A stretch of 64,000 bases of DNA from Tetragonia tetragonoides (taxonomy: Eukaryota; Streptophyta; Magnoliopsida; Caryophyllales; Aizoaceae). The stretch is from positions 23,840,501-23,904,500 of the forward strand of contig CM076140.1 of NCBI GenBank assembly GCA_038025085.1, given 5' to 3'. The translations under genes and the position numbers were made by a program. The notes under the pieces are model-generated. The model was not told the origin of the DNA, did no database searches, and saw only the letters and a program-made list of their open reading frames with translations. This document shows positions 12,275 through 25,084 of this stretch, one piece after another; the stretch's first letter is position 1; each line of letters starts with the position of its first letter.

Positions 12275-12949
12275 TTTCCACTTGGTACCCAAAATATTTT
12301 TTGAAATCCAGATGGTACCCTTTTGGTTTTAATCGTATCCAGTCCATGGCCTTTTCCGTCCCTTCCGTTAGTTTCTCGTGCATTTACTAATTTACCCTTA
12401 ATGAAACCCAAAAACACAAAAAAGAAAAATACAGTTTCCTCATCTCTCTCACACCACCCAAACCCCCCTTTCCCATTCTCTCTCTTCAATCACATTAAAT
12501 ACCATGAAAGAGGCTTCAACCTCACCATCTACCACTTCAAATCCAAATGGTCTTTAATCAAAACAAAACTCACAACTCTCCAAACTCCCTGAATCTCCAC
12601 TTTCTCTCTCCTCCAACTCCCTCTCCGCCGGCGTATTTACTCCACTCTCTCTCCTCCACCCTAGCTTCTGCTGTCACACTCGTCGGAAAATGCTGCAATG
12701 ATTCTCTCACCTCCAGCAAACTCCAAACTCAAAGCGACATCGATTCTCTCTCCACTTCTCTTCATGAACCTGTATAAAATGTCAAATATTCACCCAGTGA
12801 ATGACAGATTTTGTAGGCTCCGATCTTCTTCGAAGAGATATTCTGGGGAGATGGGGAGATTAATGAGTCTTAAGAGTTGTGGGCTTGTTGGGGTGTGAGT
12901 GTTTAGGTTTTGGTATGGGTTGTATTGATGATATTTTGAGGAGTCCACC

Positions 12950-13096
12950 ATTGATGAAAACAATTTGAGGAGAGAGAAATAGAGGGTTTGATTGGGCCAT
13001 TGATGAAAACAATTTGAGGAGAGAGAAAAAAAGGGTTTGATTGGGCCATTGATGAAAACAATTTGAGAAGAGAGAAAGAGAGGGTTTGGTGGGTTG
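12950..13096. repeat. Three tandem 49-bp units
   Basis: Units start at 12950, 12999 and 13048, each beginning ATTGATGAAAACAATTTGAG, followed by a GAGA-rich part and GGGTTTG. They lie inside the outer MULE-like element. Confidence 0.9.
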
Positions 13097-13474
13097 CGGA
13101 TGAAGGGGGATGGTGGTCGCGTGGTGCTACGTGGTGGAGGTAGTGAGGGTGTGGAGGAGAGAGAGAGAGAAGTGAGGTGAGGGATTTAATTTGGTTAATG
13201 AAAAAAAAAGAAAAGGACATGGTTTGGGGTACTTTGGTCATCTGATAGAAGCTGCATTAGTAAATAAAAAATTCAAAAACATAAACATAGAGCCACGTCA
13301 AAACTTAACGGGCAAAGTAACGAAAAATGATGGAAAAGGACACGGACTAGTAACGATTAAAAACAAAAGGGTACCATCCGGATTTCGAGAAATATTTTGG
13401 GTACTAAGTGGAAAAGCCTAAAGTAGAGGAGTACCATGTGTAATTTACCAAAACAGTAACCTCACACAATCAGG

Positions 13475-13479
<5 letters not shown>

Positions 13480-13536
<57 letters not shown>
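13480..13536. repeat. (CT)n microsatellite
   Basis: About 28 uninterrupted CT dinucleotides immediately outside the right end of the outer MULE-like element. Confidence 0.95.
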
Positions 13537-13540
<4 letters not shown>

Positions 13541-15959
13541 GTTTAATCCTATTCTTTTTGGTTGATCCTTTATTTACTTCTTCTCAAACTCTCTCTCAAA
13601 ATTGTCTCTCAACCACCAATTGACCGGCGGCCAGGCTGAGGCCATGGCGGAGAGACGCCACCTCCAGCTAGGCAACACCCACGACCTCCCTCCATTTTGG
13701 GCAGTTTTAAGTTTGTTTTTTCAAACTCTTAACTTCTTTAATTTTCATTATTATGTTCATTATATTTTAATTTGGGTCATTTAATATGATTATTAATATT
13801 TATGGTGTTTATGTTTCAATTCATATTGAGAACTATGGTGATTTATGTTTCAATCTTATTATTATAGACTTATAGAGATTTATGTTTCAAATTGAAAACT
13901 ATTGTGATTTATGTTTCAAATTGGGTTAGATTTATGATTATTTTGATTGTATTGTAGAAGTTTATTAGTGTTAGAGAATAAGTTAGTAAGTTTATTTTTG
14001 TTAGTGTTAGTGCGTATTTTTGTTAGTTGGATTTTTGATTATTTGGGTGGAGTTATATTTATTTATTTATTGGATTTTGGAAATCAATGATTATGCTAAT
14101 TATTAGATTACAATTTGGTCATCTTTTAAGATAAAACAAAGTGATGAAATTACTTGTAACTTTGTTAATTTTATGTAAAATGTGAATAAAAAGTATAGAT
14201 TTTGTAATTTTTTTCTCCAATTTTTTTTTTATTTTATTTTCCCTTCTACAATCCAGTTAAAACTTTTTGTGTTATTATTTTATAATATCAAATTGTTGTA
14301 TAGATAGTATGCTTTTTGTGTCACCGCAATATTAGATTCCTGAATACGCCACAGACTGACACGTGATAGTCTCTCGCCCAAACTTGCAAGCTCCGTAGAG
14401 GTTTTGGTATATCCTTTGGATATATAATTAACTTCCTAACTGTCTACACACTAACAACACATCTAGCATCAAGGTTGGATTGTGTATAAAATATTGTGCC
14501 ATTGACCTTAAACTCTAGTGTAGCGATAAGAGCAAGCTTAATAAATGTGATAATGATGGGGTTCATGCATTGAGACTTGGCCATCATATAAGAGACAACA
14601 TGTGGGAATCATATGTCAAGAGTTTCAACAATGTCAAATTCTTCATCAGGAAGTGGTCATAATGTTGATGAAGAGGAAGCCACGGGATACAGAGAAATAT
14701 GCAGTTTAGGTTAGACAAACTACCTTCCATATTTATATACTCAACAGAATTAGGGTTATTGGTAAACTTTAGGAGGCGATTTCAAATTTGAAAATTACAC
14801 GATTTCTAAATTATACGTTGTTAAACAGGAAAGAAAACGATTTTTAAGCAAAGATAATATCTAACAAGGGCATTGTGAAAAAGAATTTATCCTTATTTTT
14901 CATAAACGTTACCTGGCCCAAGTTCATAAACGGCCGGAGTTCCCAATTAGAAAAATCTTTCATCAAGCCCAAATATACTTTGCGCAATTGTATATGTTAA
15001 TAACACTTCTAGGCCCAATATTTGTATTACAGTCCTGGGATTTAGTTAATAACAGGCCGTCATATATTATATACACAAAATTCTCAAGGAATAACCAATG
15101 GCTCAATGTGGCACACTGCTTGAGTGCAACCACGTTAACCTTGAGGTTTTGTGTTTGAGACTTCACACCTTTATTTATTTTTTTTCAAATGAATAATTAC
15201 ACCAAAATCCCTTCCAATAGGCTTCGCTTCAATTGATCTATTGATGTAGCTTCAATCTTGTTCATGCTAGATTCGACCTTCAAAGGTTCATGGAGTTCAA
15301 GCAAATTGATGAAATATTTACCTTTTAATTATTTTGGCTTTTTTTCTTCTCAATTTTCCAATATTCGAAAATATTTATTTCGTACTTTTCTAAATTGATT
15401 TCAGAAATTCAAAAATTTATTTGCGAAAACTTTATATCTATTTTCAAAATTGTAGCTTAAATACTAAAAAGTTTTTTAGCCCAGGTAAATATATATGAAA
15501 ATCAAGGGTCAGGATCTTTTGATTGATAAATGGATGGTTGAGATGTGGCATGCTACAACAGTTAGCAAAACCTTCAATGGTTGGCGACCATGGAAGAATT
15601 TTTCTAAATTCTGACTTGATTCACTTCATATGTCAACTCATTAATATGACAATGAGCATGTATGGTCTACTTTCAAGACTTAATTTATCCTTTATATGTT
15701 TTTGAGTATTTATCCTTTACAACTATGTAACTTCATATGTCTTACAAAGCTAATTACTTAAGAATGGACAAACTCTTTTTGTGAACCGAAGTGTTTTGCT
15801 CCTTCCTCTCTCATAGAAAAGTACCATATCTCTTTAGAGATATGTTAGCATCCAATTTAGTATTTTACGGAAACCATTACACTATCGATTTTTTTACAAA
15901 GATTCTTGCTTGAAACATACATGGGGTGAAAAAACCCCAAGCTTTAACAAAACTACAAT
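13537..15959. other. AT-rich intergenic DNA
   Basis: No gene is supported. A short frame at 13602-13784 starts in a CT-rich leader-like sequence (ATG, 60 codons), but its composition collapses into AT-rich DNA after about 25 residues and it matches no family I know. It could be a captured 5' gene end. Confidence 0.45.
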
Positions 15960-18900
15960 TTCTTTTACGTAAACATTCTCCAGATTTGTTATCATGTTAA
16001 AAACATTAGTTTCTCAGGAGACTAGCATTCAATTGTCACGACGCTCCCCTTCGAGAAAAAAATCTTTATTGATGTTGTCAAGTGGTGGAATTTTGGTCGG
16101 TTGGCGTGAAACTGCTATACAAATTACTAATATCACAACTAATGATCGGATCCTTCGACTAGAAGTCTTGAATAAAGAAAATAATAGCTCACAATGTATC
16201 CTTGACACTTATGCTCCAGCTCAAGAAATAGAGAAGAATGCTTATTGGAAGTACTTAGACAATATCCTCACAAATTCACCAATTCCTACCTGCATCATTG
16301 GAGACCTTAATGAACTTTATCAGATAAAAGAAAAATTAGGAGGAGCCCCAACCACGTTACAACGCAAGGATAGACTTACAAATTTTTGTACACAACATAA
16401 TTAATAGCATGTTCCCCACATTGGCCACTATTTACGTGGCGAGGACCATATCGTCAAACTTGGATGTATGTAAGGCTTGACAGAGCTTTATGCCAACAAT
16501 CTTGGCTAAACCTATATCCTAATACAACTCTACTTAATGGACAATTTATTTGCTCTGATCATGCACCAATTTTATGAACAAAATTAACTCAACCCTCTAA
16601 CAAAACACCTTTTCGTTACATTAAAATGTGGAATACTCACCCAAATGTTCCAATACAAAGCATTGGACCACATATTATCAAGGATTCAGATTTTTCAGAC
16701 TTACGAGAAAATTGAAATCTATTAAACTTGAACTAAAAAATTGGAGTTATAAAATCTATCTTTGGCAATCATCACACTAAATTAGAACAAAATATTGAGA
16801 AACTTCAATATATTAAGAATCAATTAGTACAAAACCCGGACAATTTTCGACTTCAGAAAATCCACAAATGTCTCACAGCTCAACGTGAAAATTTTCTTTT
16901 ATTTGGTCAAAAATACTGAGGTAAAATAGCTCGAAAAAAATGGTTGACACAAGGAGATCGTAATTCATGCTATTTTCGTATTCAAAATCGTACTAAGTGG
17001 CAGAAAAACATAATTTTTCGAATCAGGATCCAAGCAGAGCATGGATTGAAGATAAAAGTATTAGTACTAATTGTTTTATCAGGGAATATCAATAACGTTG
17101 TCAATCCTTGCATCCCAAAGTTGCCCGTTTAACTATTAACGACTTACAACAATCAACCACGAAAGAATATAATTCCCTTCTGATTTCACCTGTTTCCAGT
17201 GAAGAAATCAAACAAGCAGTTTTTGAAATGAACCCACTCAAAACGCAAGGACCCGATGGTTTTGGAGCATCATTCTACAAAGATCACTGGAATATTATCG
17301 GAACGGATATCTAATAGCCCCGCAAGTATACGGGTATATCGAAGTAATAAATAAGATCGTCTCCACAAGGAGCGTGGCGTCTCGAGTATCAAAATCACTA
17401 GAATTGGGAAAGCAAAGCGAATTCGGGTAAATTGAATGGTGATTTAATCTAATAAAATCTAAAGCTAAAAAAGTAATTAACTTAGATGAGAGAAAAGAGC
17501 AACCACAATTATAAGAATCAAAGACTTAAGCTAGAGTCAGGGTGATACTTAATGCAATGAATAATGTGGCAAGGTACAATTGAAATGAGCAATGTATAGG
17601 GATAATTAGATCAATGATCACTAGGGGCCTCTCTCAAGGTCACCCAAGATGTGGTTTTACCCCCCTAACTACCTATTTTCATGGCGTTAGAATGGTAAGA
17701 ACCAATTAAGTTTGTCTAATAAATAATTCCCCAAAGGCAAAAAGACCTACTTTCGTCGCCTAATCCCCTTTGTTTGTCAATAAAACTCCTATAACTAGTC
17801 TAACCCCTTTCGGTTTTAAACTAATTACACATAAACATGACCAAACATTCATTTTGCATTTCATCAAACACATGGAGTTCATAAAGCCAAATATACATAA
17901 ACTCAATCAATTATCTCAATAGCACATTATCTAAGCATAAAACATTCATATTTGGGCTAATCTCAACTCTAATAAGAGAGATTATCCACTAAACATCATA
18001 AAGTCATTAACTTTAATTAACCAAGACATAATATTCAACTCAAGAGAAATAAGTAAAGAAGAGAGAGAAAGAGGAAAGAGAAGGTTGAAGAAGATCTTAC
18101 AAAGGTCTTCAATAATCTTCCCAAAATAAAGTTCAATTACTTTAGACATCTAAGAGATGAAGTTCTTCAATCTAACTATGGAGGCTAGACTTCTTTAGAC
18201 AGCTAAAACTAGGTTTAGAATAGAATAGTCTAAGATGATATGGGTCTCCCCCGAAATTAGGCTTTAAAGGGGGATTTTTAAGTGAAAAAAGGTGAATCGC
18301 AACCTAAAATAGCAAACCGCAGGCTTTTAGGTCTGAATCGCGAGCGGGTTGCGGTTCGCACCTGGGCATTTTGAGTGAGATTTATGCTAGGGATTGAACC
18401 ACAAGTAGGTTGGAGTTTGCCATTTTTGCTTGTTGTAGAAGCTTGTAGCTTTCAGATCTTCATTTCCTTGACCCTTGAAGGTGAACCACAAGCATGTTTG
18501 AGACATGACTTACCCGTGGTTCATCCTTTGGACTTGTTCTTGGTTCTTCTTCGCACTCTTCGGTCGTTCTTGCTCAAGTTCAAGTGTCTTTCACATTCTT
18601 CTCAACACTTTAGGTCATTCCACCCACAAGATGGCACACTTTGCTCTTGTTCTCTACAAAATAAAATAAACCAAAAACGTAAACAAGAACAAAAGAGGAT
18701 AAAACTAATGAAAGAGAACAAAAATCATCAACTAACTTAACAAACTAGAACTAAAATCTACTAAATTTATATACAAATAAACCCTTATCAATATCATTAA
18801 ATCCATCCAATATTTTTTTCATCATGGCAAACTGTTAAAAGAAATTGATCATACGTTTAGTATGTTTTTTTCCCAAAAATGATAATCCCATAAATCCGAA

Positions 18901-20921
18901 TCAATTCCGCCCAGTCAGCTTATACAACTTTATTTATAAAATCATTGTAAAAATTTTAGTAATCGGCTCCGTCCAATTTTGCCTAAGTTAATGAGTCCAT
19001 TTCAAGGAGCCTTTGTTCCCCAACGATCTATCATGATAACATTTTAATAAGCCAAGAAATTATGCATTTTTTCAGAAAAATAAAGTCCAAAGAAGGATTG
19101 ATGACCATGAAACTAGACATGGAAAAATCCTACGATCGAAAAGAATGAGACTTTCTTTTCATAACCCTAAAACAATTTGGCTTCGATAATAAATGGATAG
19201 ATTGGATAAAACAGTGTGTCACTATGGTTAGCTACTCTCTTCTGACTAATGACACGTCATCTAGATTCATTACACCTTCTAGAGGCCTTTGCTAAGGTGA
19301 TTCCTTGTCACCCTACATGTTTATTCTCTATATGGAGGTGCTTCTCAATGACTAACTCAAGCCACTCAAGCCAAACAAGATATTGGGATTACTATTAACC
19401 CGGGTGGACCAAAGTTTTCTGTCTACTCTTGTTGACGATAGCCTACTTTTTTGTAGAACTAACAGACAAGAAGTATCCAAACTAAAAAAAAATCATCGAC
19501 CATTTATCTGCACAATCATGCCAGCTTATTAATAACCACAAATCAGCATTAATTTCTCATGCAATACTACTAGCCATCAAAAACAAGTAGTTAATTCATT
19601 TTTTGACATACCTCATAAGTCTAGATTGTGAAAGTACTTGGGATGCTTCTTTCCAGAACAGTGCATCAATAATGTCACGTTTATGAATCCCGTCGAAAAG
19701 ACTCAAGCTAAATTTGATTCTTGGAAAGCTACTCATCTTACCAAACCCGGTAAAACTGTTCTTATCCAATCGAACTTAGAGGCGCTCCCTTCGCATATAA
19801 TGCAAAGCTTAAAAATCACGACGCTTACATCAAATCTTTTAAATGCCTTGCATCGTAAATTCTTCAGGCAGAATTCCGCCAATAATGGGCTCCCTGAGCT
19901 ATAATATCATGGGACAAAGTCTGTCAACCCAAATCCGCAAGGGGACTTGGACTTCGAAAAATGAAAGCTATCAATAAAGCCTTTCTGGTTAAATTAGGAT
20001 GAAAAATAATAATGGAGCACAACATATGGGTCACACAACATACGAGTAACTTTAGCATCAAAACATTCACCTGGTTATGTCATAGGCTCAATAAGGAAGA
20101 ACGTCAATATTGGCCTCACAAATGGATTTGGAATTTTAATATAGCACCTAAGCTACAAATCTTTCTCTAGCAACTCTTCCACGATGGCCTCCCCACCAGC
20201 AATACCCTAGCACAAAAAGGACCTAATATCGATAATATCTGCCCTCTTCGTAACCAAAATCAAGAGGATCTTTTTCACCTCTTCTCCAACAGTACCATAT
20301 CCCGACAAATATGCAAACAAGTAGCAATAGTGGGTGGATCCCACTCAAAGATCATAATCTCCTTTTTTTTGAATGATGATACGACCTTAGATCAAAGAAT
20401 ATGCTCAAAGATTTAAACAAAATTATCTATCTTATTTGACATATTTGGAAAGCAAGAAATGAACTACTGTTCCAAAACATTCAACCTAATTGCCTCAGCA
20501 TGGTAACTAAAGCACAATCCCTCTCCTGAGAATGGGAAATTAGGGACTCACTCGATGTCGCCTATAAGATTTGCCCTTACTCTAACCAACGTCACTCTCC
20601 TCCTACCCACTATTGGACTACCTTTGTTACATGGAAACCTCCCCCACTTACCTTTGTCAAACTTAATTTCGATGGCTCGAAGAACGCAAATCATTCTGGT
20701 GCAGGTTATGTTATTCTTAATAATGAAGGACAATTAATCCAAGCTGGAAGCGAATTCCTTATACAAGCTCCAATTCTTGTGGCAGAAGCTACGACTCTCC
20801 GAAATGGGTTAATCCAAACAATCTCTTTAGGTCTTAATAAAATAATTATTGAAGGTGATAACAAAGTTATCTTGCACGCACTCCAAAGTCGGAGAATCCC
20901 GTGGACAATATTTGGCATAAT
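15960..20921 (+). mobile_element. Degenerate LINE with EN, RT, zf-RVT and RNase H remnants
   Basis: Plus-strand fragments appear in LINE ORF2 order. The endonuclease region is at 15994-16404 (GGILVGWRE, LDTYAPAQE, PTCIIGDLNEL). The RT N-terminal region is at 17108-17311 (VSSEEIKQAVFEMNPLKTQG, PDGFGASFYKDHW). After an insertion, RT continues at about 18791-19940, where the catalytic box reads LVDDSLLF instead of FADDSLLF near 19427. The zf-RVT region is near 20240 (ICPLRNQNQEDLFHLFSN), and RNase H is at about 20650-20920 (LNFDGSKN, SGAGYVI, AEATTLRNGL, IIEGDNKVI). Stops and frameshifts are numerous. It is cut by a 1.48-kb LTR-like insertion at 17312 and ends at a mariner terminus at 20922. An old inactive copy of the RNase-H-bearing plant LINE type. 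Confidence 0.85.
17312..18790 (-). mobile_element. Probable solo LTR inserted in the LINE
   Basis: A 1479-bp block interrupts the LINE reverse transcriptase and is flanked by exact 5-bp repeats ATATC (17307-17311 and 18791-18795). Its ends, TAATAG...CTTATCA, are imperfect inverted copies of the TG...CA form seen in LTRs (TGATAA on the minus strand). Near the left end is GCCCCGCAAGTATACGGG, a motif I associate with LTRs of Tat-like gypsy elements read in reverse. No internal retroelement domains are present. A 121-residue plus-strand frame at 18375-18740 has no recognisable domain. Confidence 0.65.
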
Positions 20922-21084
20922 ACTCCCTCTGTCCCTATATATTCTTCTCATAAGAAAATGACACGCAAATTAAGAAAAGGTGAAAGTAGCCAATTTTTAT
21001 CAGCTTTGCCCCTGATTTAGTGAGTTAAGAGGGGTGTAAAAATCAGGGATCATATGCACATGAGTTCTGTTAACTCAATTAAAC

Positions 21085-21086
<2 letters not shown>

Positions 21087-21172
<86 letters not shown>
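21087..21172. repeat. (GA)n microsatellite
   Basis: About 43 GA dinucleotides within the 5' leader of the mariner element. Confidence 0.95.
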
Positions 21173-21175
<3 letters not shown>

Positions 21176-22205
21176 ATGGGACTACAATCACCAGTATTTA
21201 AATTATCAATCAAAAAGGGTGGAAAAGTTTTCCACAAAAAATTGGGACCATTTTTGCGCCAGCTTCATACAATAGAGGGGAAAGTTTCAAAATTCCCTCC
21301 AAATTTACATTAATCATTAGTTGGGAATGAAGGGCATATACCATAATGTAACATCACTAATCCAGCTTCATACTATTGTGAGAATATTAAAGTTCCACTT
21401 AAAAATCCAAATAATCAGTAGCTGGTAATCAAGTGGCTACACTTGGTATTAGCCTCATTATCTATATCTTGATTAGCTTCATCAACCTTGGATATGTGTA
21501 AATCATTAGCTGAAACCAACAGAAACAGGGACAATGTTTAGCCTCATCATTAGGGACAAATGACAACATTATTAGGGACACGTTTAGCCTTATTTAGGGA
21601 CAAGTTTAGGGACAAATAAAATCTATAAAAATTAACCTCCAAATTGTTTCATTTTCGGAAACATTGAAAAATTCAAAGTCCATTTTACATTTTCAGAAAC
21701 AATGAAACATTCCCTCTAAAATGAATTTTCAGTTCATTTTTCTTTTTCACAGCAAACATTCAAACATTCCCTCTAAAATGAACTTTCAGTTCATTTTTCA
21801 TTTTCAGCAAACATTCAAAAATTCCCTCTCAAATGTTTCATTTTGAAGAACTTAAAAACATTCCCTCTTCATTTTCAGGAACTTTAATTTTTCCCTCTAA
21901 AATCTGCTTAAACTTCAATTACAATTTCAGAAACATTTAAAAATTTCCTCTCAAATGAACTGAAATTTCATTACTTTCAATTTTAGAAGCCTTCAAATTT
22001 GGGAAAATTTTGAAATACCCATCAAATTTTGATAATTTTATTTGTTTCAAGTTTTCCCCCAAAAAATTCAAAGGAAATAAAAATTCAGATCCATTGGTCT
22101 ATAAATAGAGCTCATTTATTGCTGTTTTCATCACAACACCAACCAACAACTAACAATAAGTCCATCACCTCTTACCAACACAACCAGAAATCTCATTCAT
22201 CATTA

Positions 22206-23435
22206 ATGGATCCTGAAATTTATGTTGAAGAACTCATGACACATCACCCACATCACACACATCACACACATCACAATCTGATTCCACATCATCATCACAA
22301 AATGCTAGCAAGAGACTTTCAAACTTGCAAAGGCGAAGAATCATAGAGATTTTATTACAAAATTCTGTCAAGGGTATCCTTCCAAGAGGGATAATCAAGA
22401 AAACAACAGAGGAATTCAACACCACAAGGAGAATCACTTGGGGCATTGCAAGAAAAAAACTAAATGAAGGGGTCAGCATTGATATGAGGAACAAGCTGGC
22501 TGGCTGAGCTGGTAGACCCAAAGCACCGACTGATCTTTCAAAGATCTTTGATGTGGATCTTGGTAATAGGGGCAAAATCATGAGTTTGGCAGCTCACATG
22601 GGGTACCCAAAGTCAACCATTCATAGGTTGGTGCAAAAGGGAAAAATCAAAAGCCACTCAATGCAATCAAACCAGCTTTAACACCACAAAACAGAACAAA
22701 AAGGTTAGAGTACTACCTTAGTCAGTTGGCAGTTGGTTCAGTTATGCAAAATCCCATTTTTGATGATTGCTTTAACACCATTCATATTGATGAAAAATGG
22801 TTTTCCATGATGTAAACTTCAGAAAGTACTACCTTCACCCTGACGAGCTAGACCCACATAGGGAAACTCAATCCAAAAAATTCATAACCAAAGTGATGTT
22901 CCTAGCAACTGTGGCTAGGCCAAGAATTTTCAATGGTGAGGTCCAATTTGATGGAAAAATTGGTATTTTCCCATTCACTGTAGTTGAACCAGCCAAGAGA
23001 AGTTCTAAAAACAGGCAAAGGGGGGTGCTGGAGACAAAACCAATTATGTCAGTGACAAAGGAAGTGTACAAACAATGCTTATTTGAGAATGTGATTCCAG
23101 CAATCAAAGCCAAGTGGCCAACAACAACAAGCAATAGAGTTGTGCTACACTAAGACAATGCAAGGTCACATATCCACCCAGAGAACCTTGAATTCATGGC
23201 AACAGCCACAAGTGATGGCTTTGATATCATCATGACCAACCAACCACCTAATAGCCCAGACCTTAATGTGATAGATCTAGGTTTTTTTAGAGCTATTCAG
23301 TCCTTGCAACTTGAAAATGCTCTAAGGAATGTGGTAGAATTGGTAAATACTGTTCACAAAGCATTTGATAATTTGGAACCATCAACTCTCAATAAGTATG
23401 CCTCTCTTTGTAGTACTGCATGCCTAAAATTCTAA
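22206..23435 (+). pseudogene. Mariner (DD39D) transposase pseudogene
   Basis: From ATG 22206 the N terminus is His-rich. After a frameshift near 22325 comes the helix-turn-helix region (LQRRRIIEILLQNSVKG, then RAxxMGYPKSTIHRLVQKGKI-type sequence near 22590). The catalytic core has the first Asp in HIDEKWF (codon 22789), the second in the DNARSHI box (codon 23154) and the third in NVIDLGFF (codon 23274). Exactly 39 residues separate the last two, the DD39D signature of plant mariners (Soymar/Vulmar type). QPPNSPDLNV is also intact. Lesions include frameshifts near 22325 and 22795 and stops near 22506, 22680 and 23151. The element cannot encode active transposase. Confidence 0.9.
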
Positions 23436-24117
23436 AATCACAAGGCTCAAATGCCTACAAAATTCCTCATGTTGGGAAGAATAGGTTGGAAAGGTTGGGT
23501 CTCTTGCCTCACACTATCAGCCTACAAGCTTAGATTGTGCAGCAAGCAATTCAATACCTAAATAAAGGCCAACTTTATGCAAACTTCTATCTTGAGGATG
23601 ATGAAGATCTAGAGTGGATTGACTGAATGGGGGCATGCAACAAACATTGAAGTTGAAGGTTAAATTCTTTTTGGTGGGTAATTAACAGTGGTTTTTTTTT
23701 GTTAGCATATAAAAATGGGGTTTTTAGGTGGAAGTGGGAATACATCTTTTTGTTGTCAAGGGGGTATTTAACAGTTTGTTTAGTTGTTTGTGTTAACCCA
23801 AATATTTGAAAGGGTTTTAAGATGATTGTAAGTCTCATCTTTTCTAATCACGATCGACTTACATTAGTTTAAAAATTCAGCAAGTTTATTTTGTAAAGTA
23901 CCATGTTTAATTAAAAATTCAGCAACTTTAAAAACATTTTAGCAAGTGCATGAAAAAAAGATCTCAGAAAATTATCATCACAGATATAAAAGTGTGGTCT
24001 CAGGAGATTTTCTTCATTGACACACGCTATGCTTAGCTTTCATAATCAAATGGTTGGTGGCAATAAGCTTAAGGAACATTAAGAATCCAAAATACTTAGC
24101 ACCTGAATCATTCAATT

Positions 24118-24400
24118 AGTGGCATTAAGCATAAAATTCCAAGTTCCCACAAAAGCTTAGCCTCAACTTTATTAAATGGTGGCAATAAGCATAATTTTTG
24201 AAATTCCCACAAAAGCTTAGCCCCATCATCATTAAAATGGTGGCAATAAGCATAATTTTTGAAATTTCCACTAAAGCTTAGCCTCAACATCATTAAATGG
24301 TAGCAATAATAAGCATAGTTTTTAAAATTCCCACAAAAACATACCCTCACCATCATTAAAATGGTGGCATTAAGCATAATTTCAAATTCCCACAAACCAA
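24118..24400. repeat. Minisatellite, about five 60-bp units
   Basis: Units run GTGGCAATAAGCATAATTTT, then GAAATTCCCACAAAAGCTTA, then a CATCATTAAA-like spacer. Spacing is about 60 bp with substitutions and small indels. A long minus-strand ORF across it is a by-product of the repeat. Confidence 0.85.
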
Positions 24401-24985
24401 CAACAAAACAGAAATAAAATCCCACCAATATAACCAAAACCCACGAAATCAACAACAAACAGATCCAAGTCCTACAAATATAGCCAAAACCCATCAAATT
24501 AGCAACAAAACAGAAACAAAATCCCAACAATATAACCAAAACCCACCAAATGAACAACAAAACAGATCCAAAATCCCACAAATATAGTCAAAACCCATCA
24601 AATTAACAACAAAATAACAACAAAATCGCAACAATATAACCAAAAACCACCAAATCAACAACAAAACAGATCCAAAATCCCACATATATAGCCAAAATCA
24701 TCAAATTAATAGCAAAACAGCAACAAAATCCCAACAATATAACCAAAATCCACCAAATCAGCAACAAAATAGATTCAAAATCCCACAAATATAGCCAAAA
24801 CCCATCAAATTAACAGCAAAACAGCAACAAAATCCTAACAGCATAACCAAAACCCACCTAATCGACAACAAAACAGATCCAAAATGCCACAAGTATAACC
24901 AAAACCCATCAAATTAACAACAAAACAAAAACAAAGTCCCAACGATATAACAAAAACTCATCAAATGAACAACAAAACAGAACGA
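24401..24985. repeat. Minisatellite, about 104-bp higher-order units
   Basis: Alternating about 52-bp halves: CAGATCCAAAATCCCACAAA then ATAGCCAAAACCCATCAAAT, and ACAGCAACAAAATCCCAACA then ATATAACCAAAACCCACC. The CAGATCC-type start recurs near 24460, 24563, 24667, 24769 and 24872. The consistent lack of stops on the minus strand yields hydrophobic W/F/C-rich spurious ORFs. Confidence 0.85.
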
Positions 24986-25084
24986 ACAATAAACAAATCA
25001 GGTGTCAACAAAACAAAACACAACAATAAACGACTAATTGCACACCAAATAAACAACATGCAAATCATTTACAACTAAAACAAC

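Larger units (their letters stand above)
11437..13448. mobile_element. Non-autonomous MULE-like element with long TIRs
   Basis: The left arm starts about 11437 (AAATTCCACATGGTACC-type end). It is interrupted by another element and resumes at 12284. The right arm is about 13266-13448. After removing the insertion the arms match for roughly 180 bp, sharing GGTACCCAAAATATTT and GATGGTACCCTTTTG. Flanks give an imperfect 9-bp duplication, CAAAAAAGT (11428-11436) versus CAAAACAGT (13449-13457), consistent with Mutator. The core at about 12400-13250 is CT-rich, holds a short frame with LASAVTLVGKCCND, and carries three 49-bp repeats. It may be captured host sequence (Pack-MULE-like), but no donor gene was recognised. 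Confidence 0.75.
20922..24000 (+). mobile_element. Plant mariner-like element (DD39D), right end not found
   Basis: The left terminus TACTCCCTCTGTCCC at 20922 is the end shared by plant mariner and Stowaway elements, inserted at a TA. A leader with a long (GA)n tract and imperfect 60-bp repeats (about 21690-21900, ACATTCCCTCTAAAATGAA units) precedes a decayed transposase at 22206-23435. A matching GGGACGGAGGGAGTA end was not seen downstream, so the element is either truncated or its right TIR has decayed. The 24000 boundary is arbitrary. Confidence 0.7.

Noticed and set aside
18375..18740. 121-codon plus ORF in the solo-LTR candidate
   Set aside because: No recognised domain and not conserved with any element protein; likely chance within the LTR.
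20922..20936. Independent Stowaway MITE at TACTCCCTCTGTCCC
   Set aside because: No second inverted end within MITE distance, and a mariner transposase relic follows; it is better read as the mariner terminus.
24108..24788. Several minus-strand ORFs rich in W, F, C and G
   Set aside because: They are translations of the 60-bp and 104-bp minisatellites; the openness comes from a repeat lacking stops in those frames.
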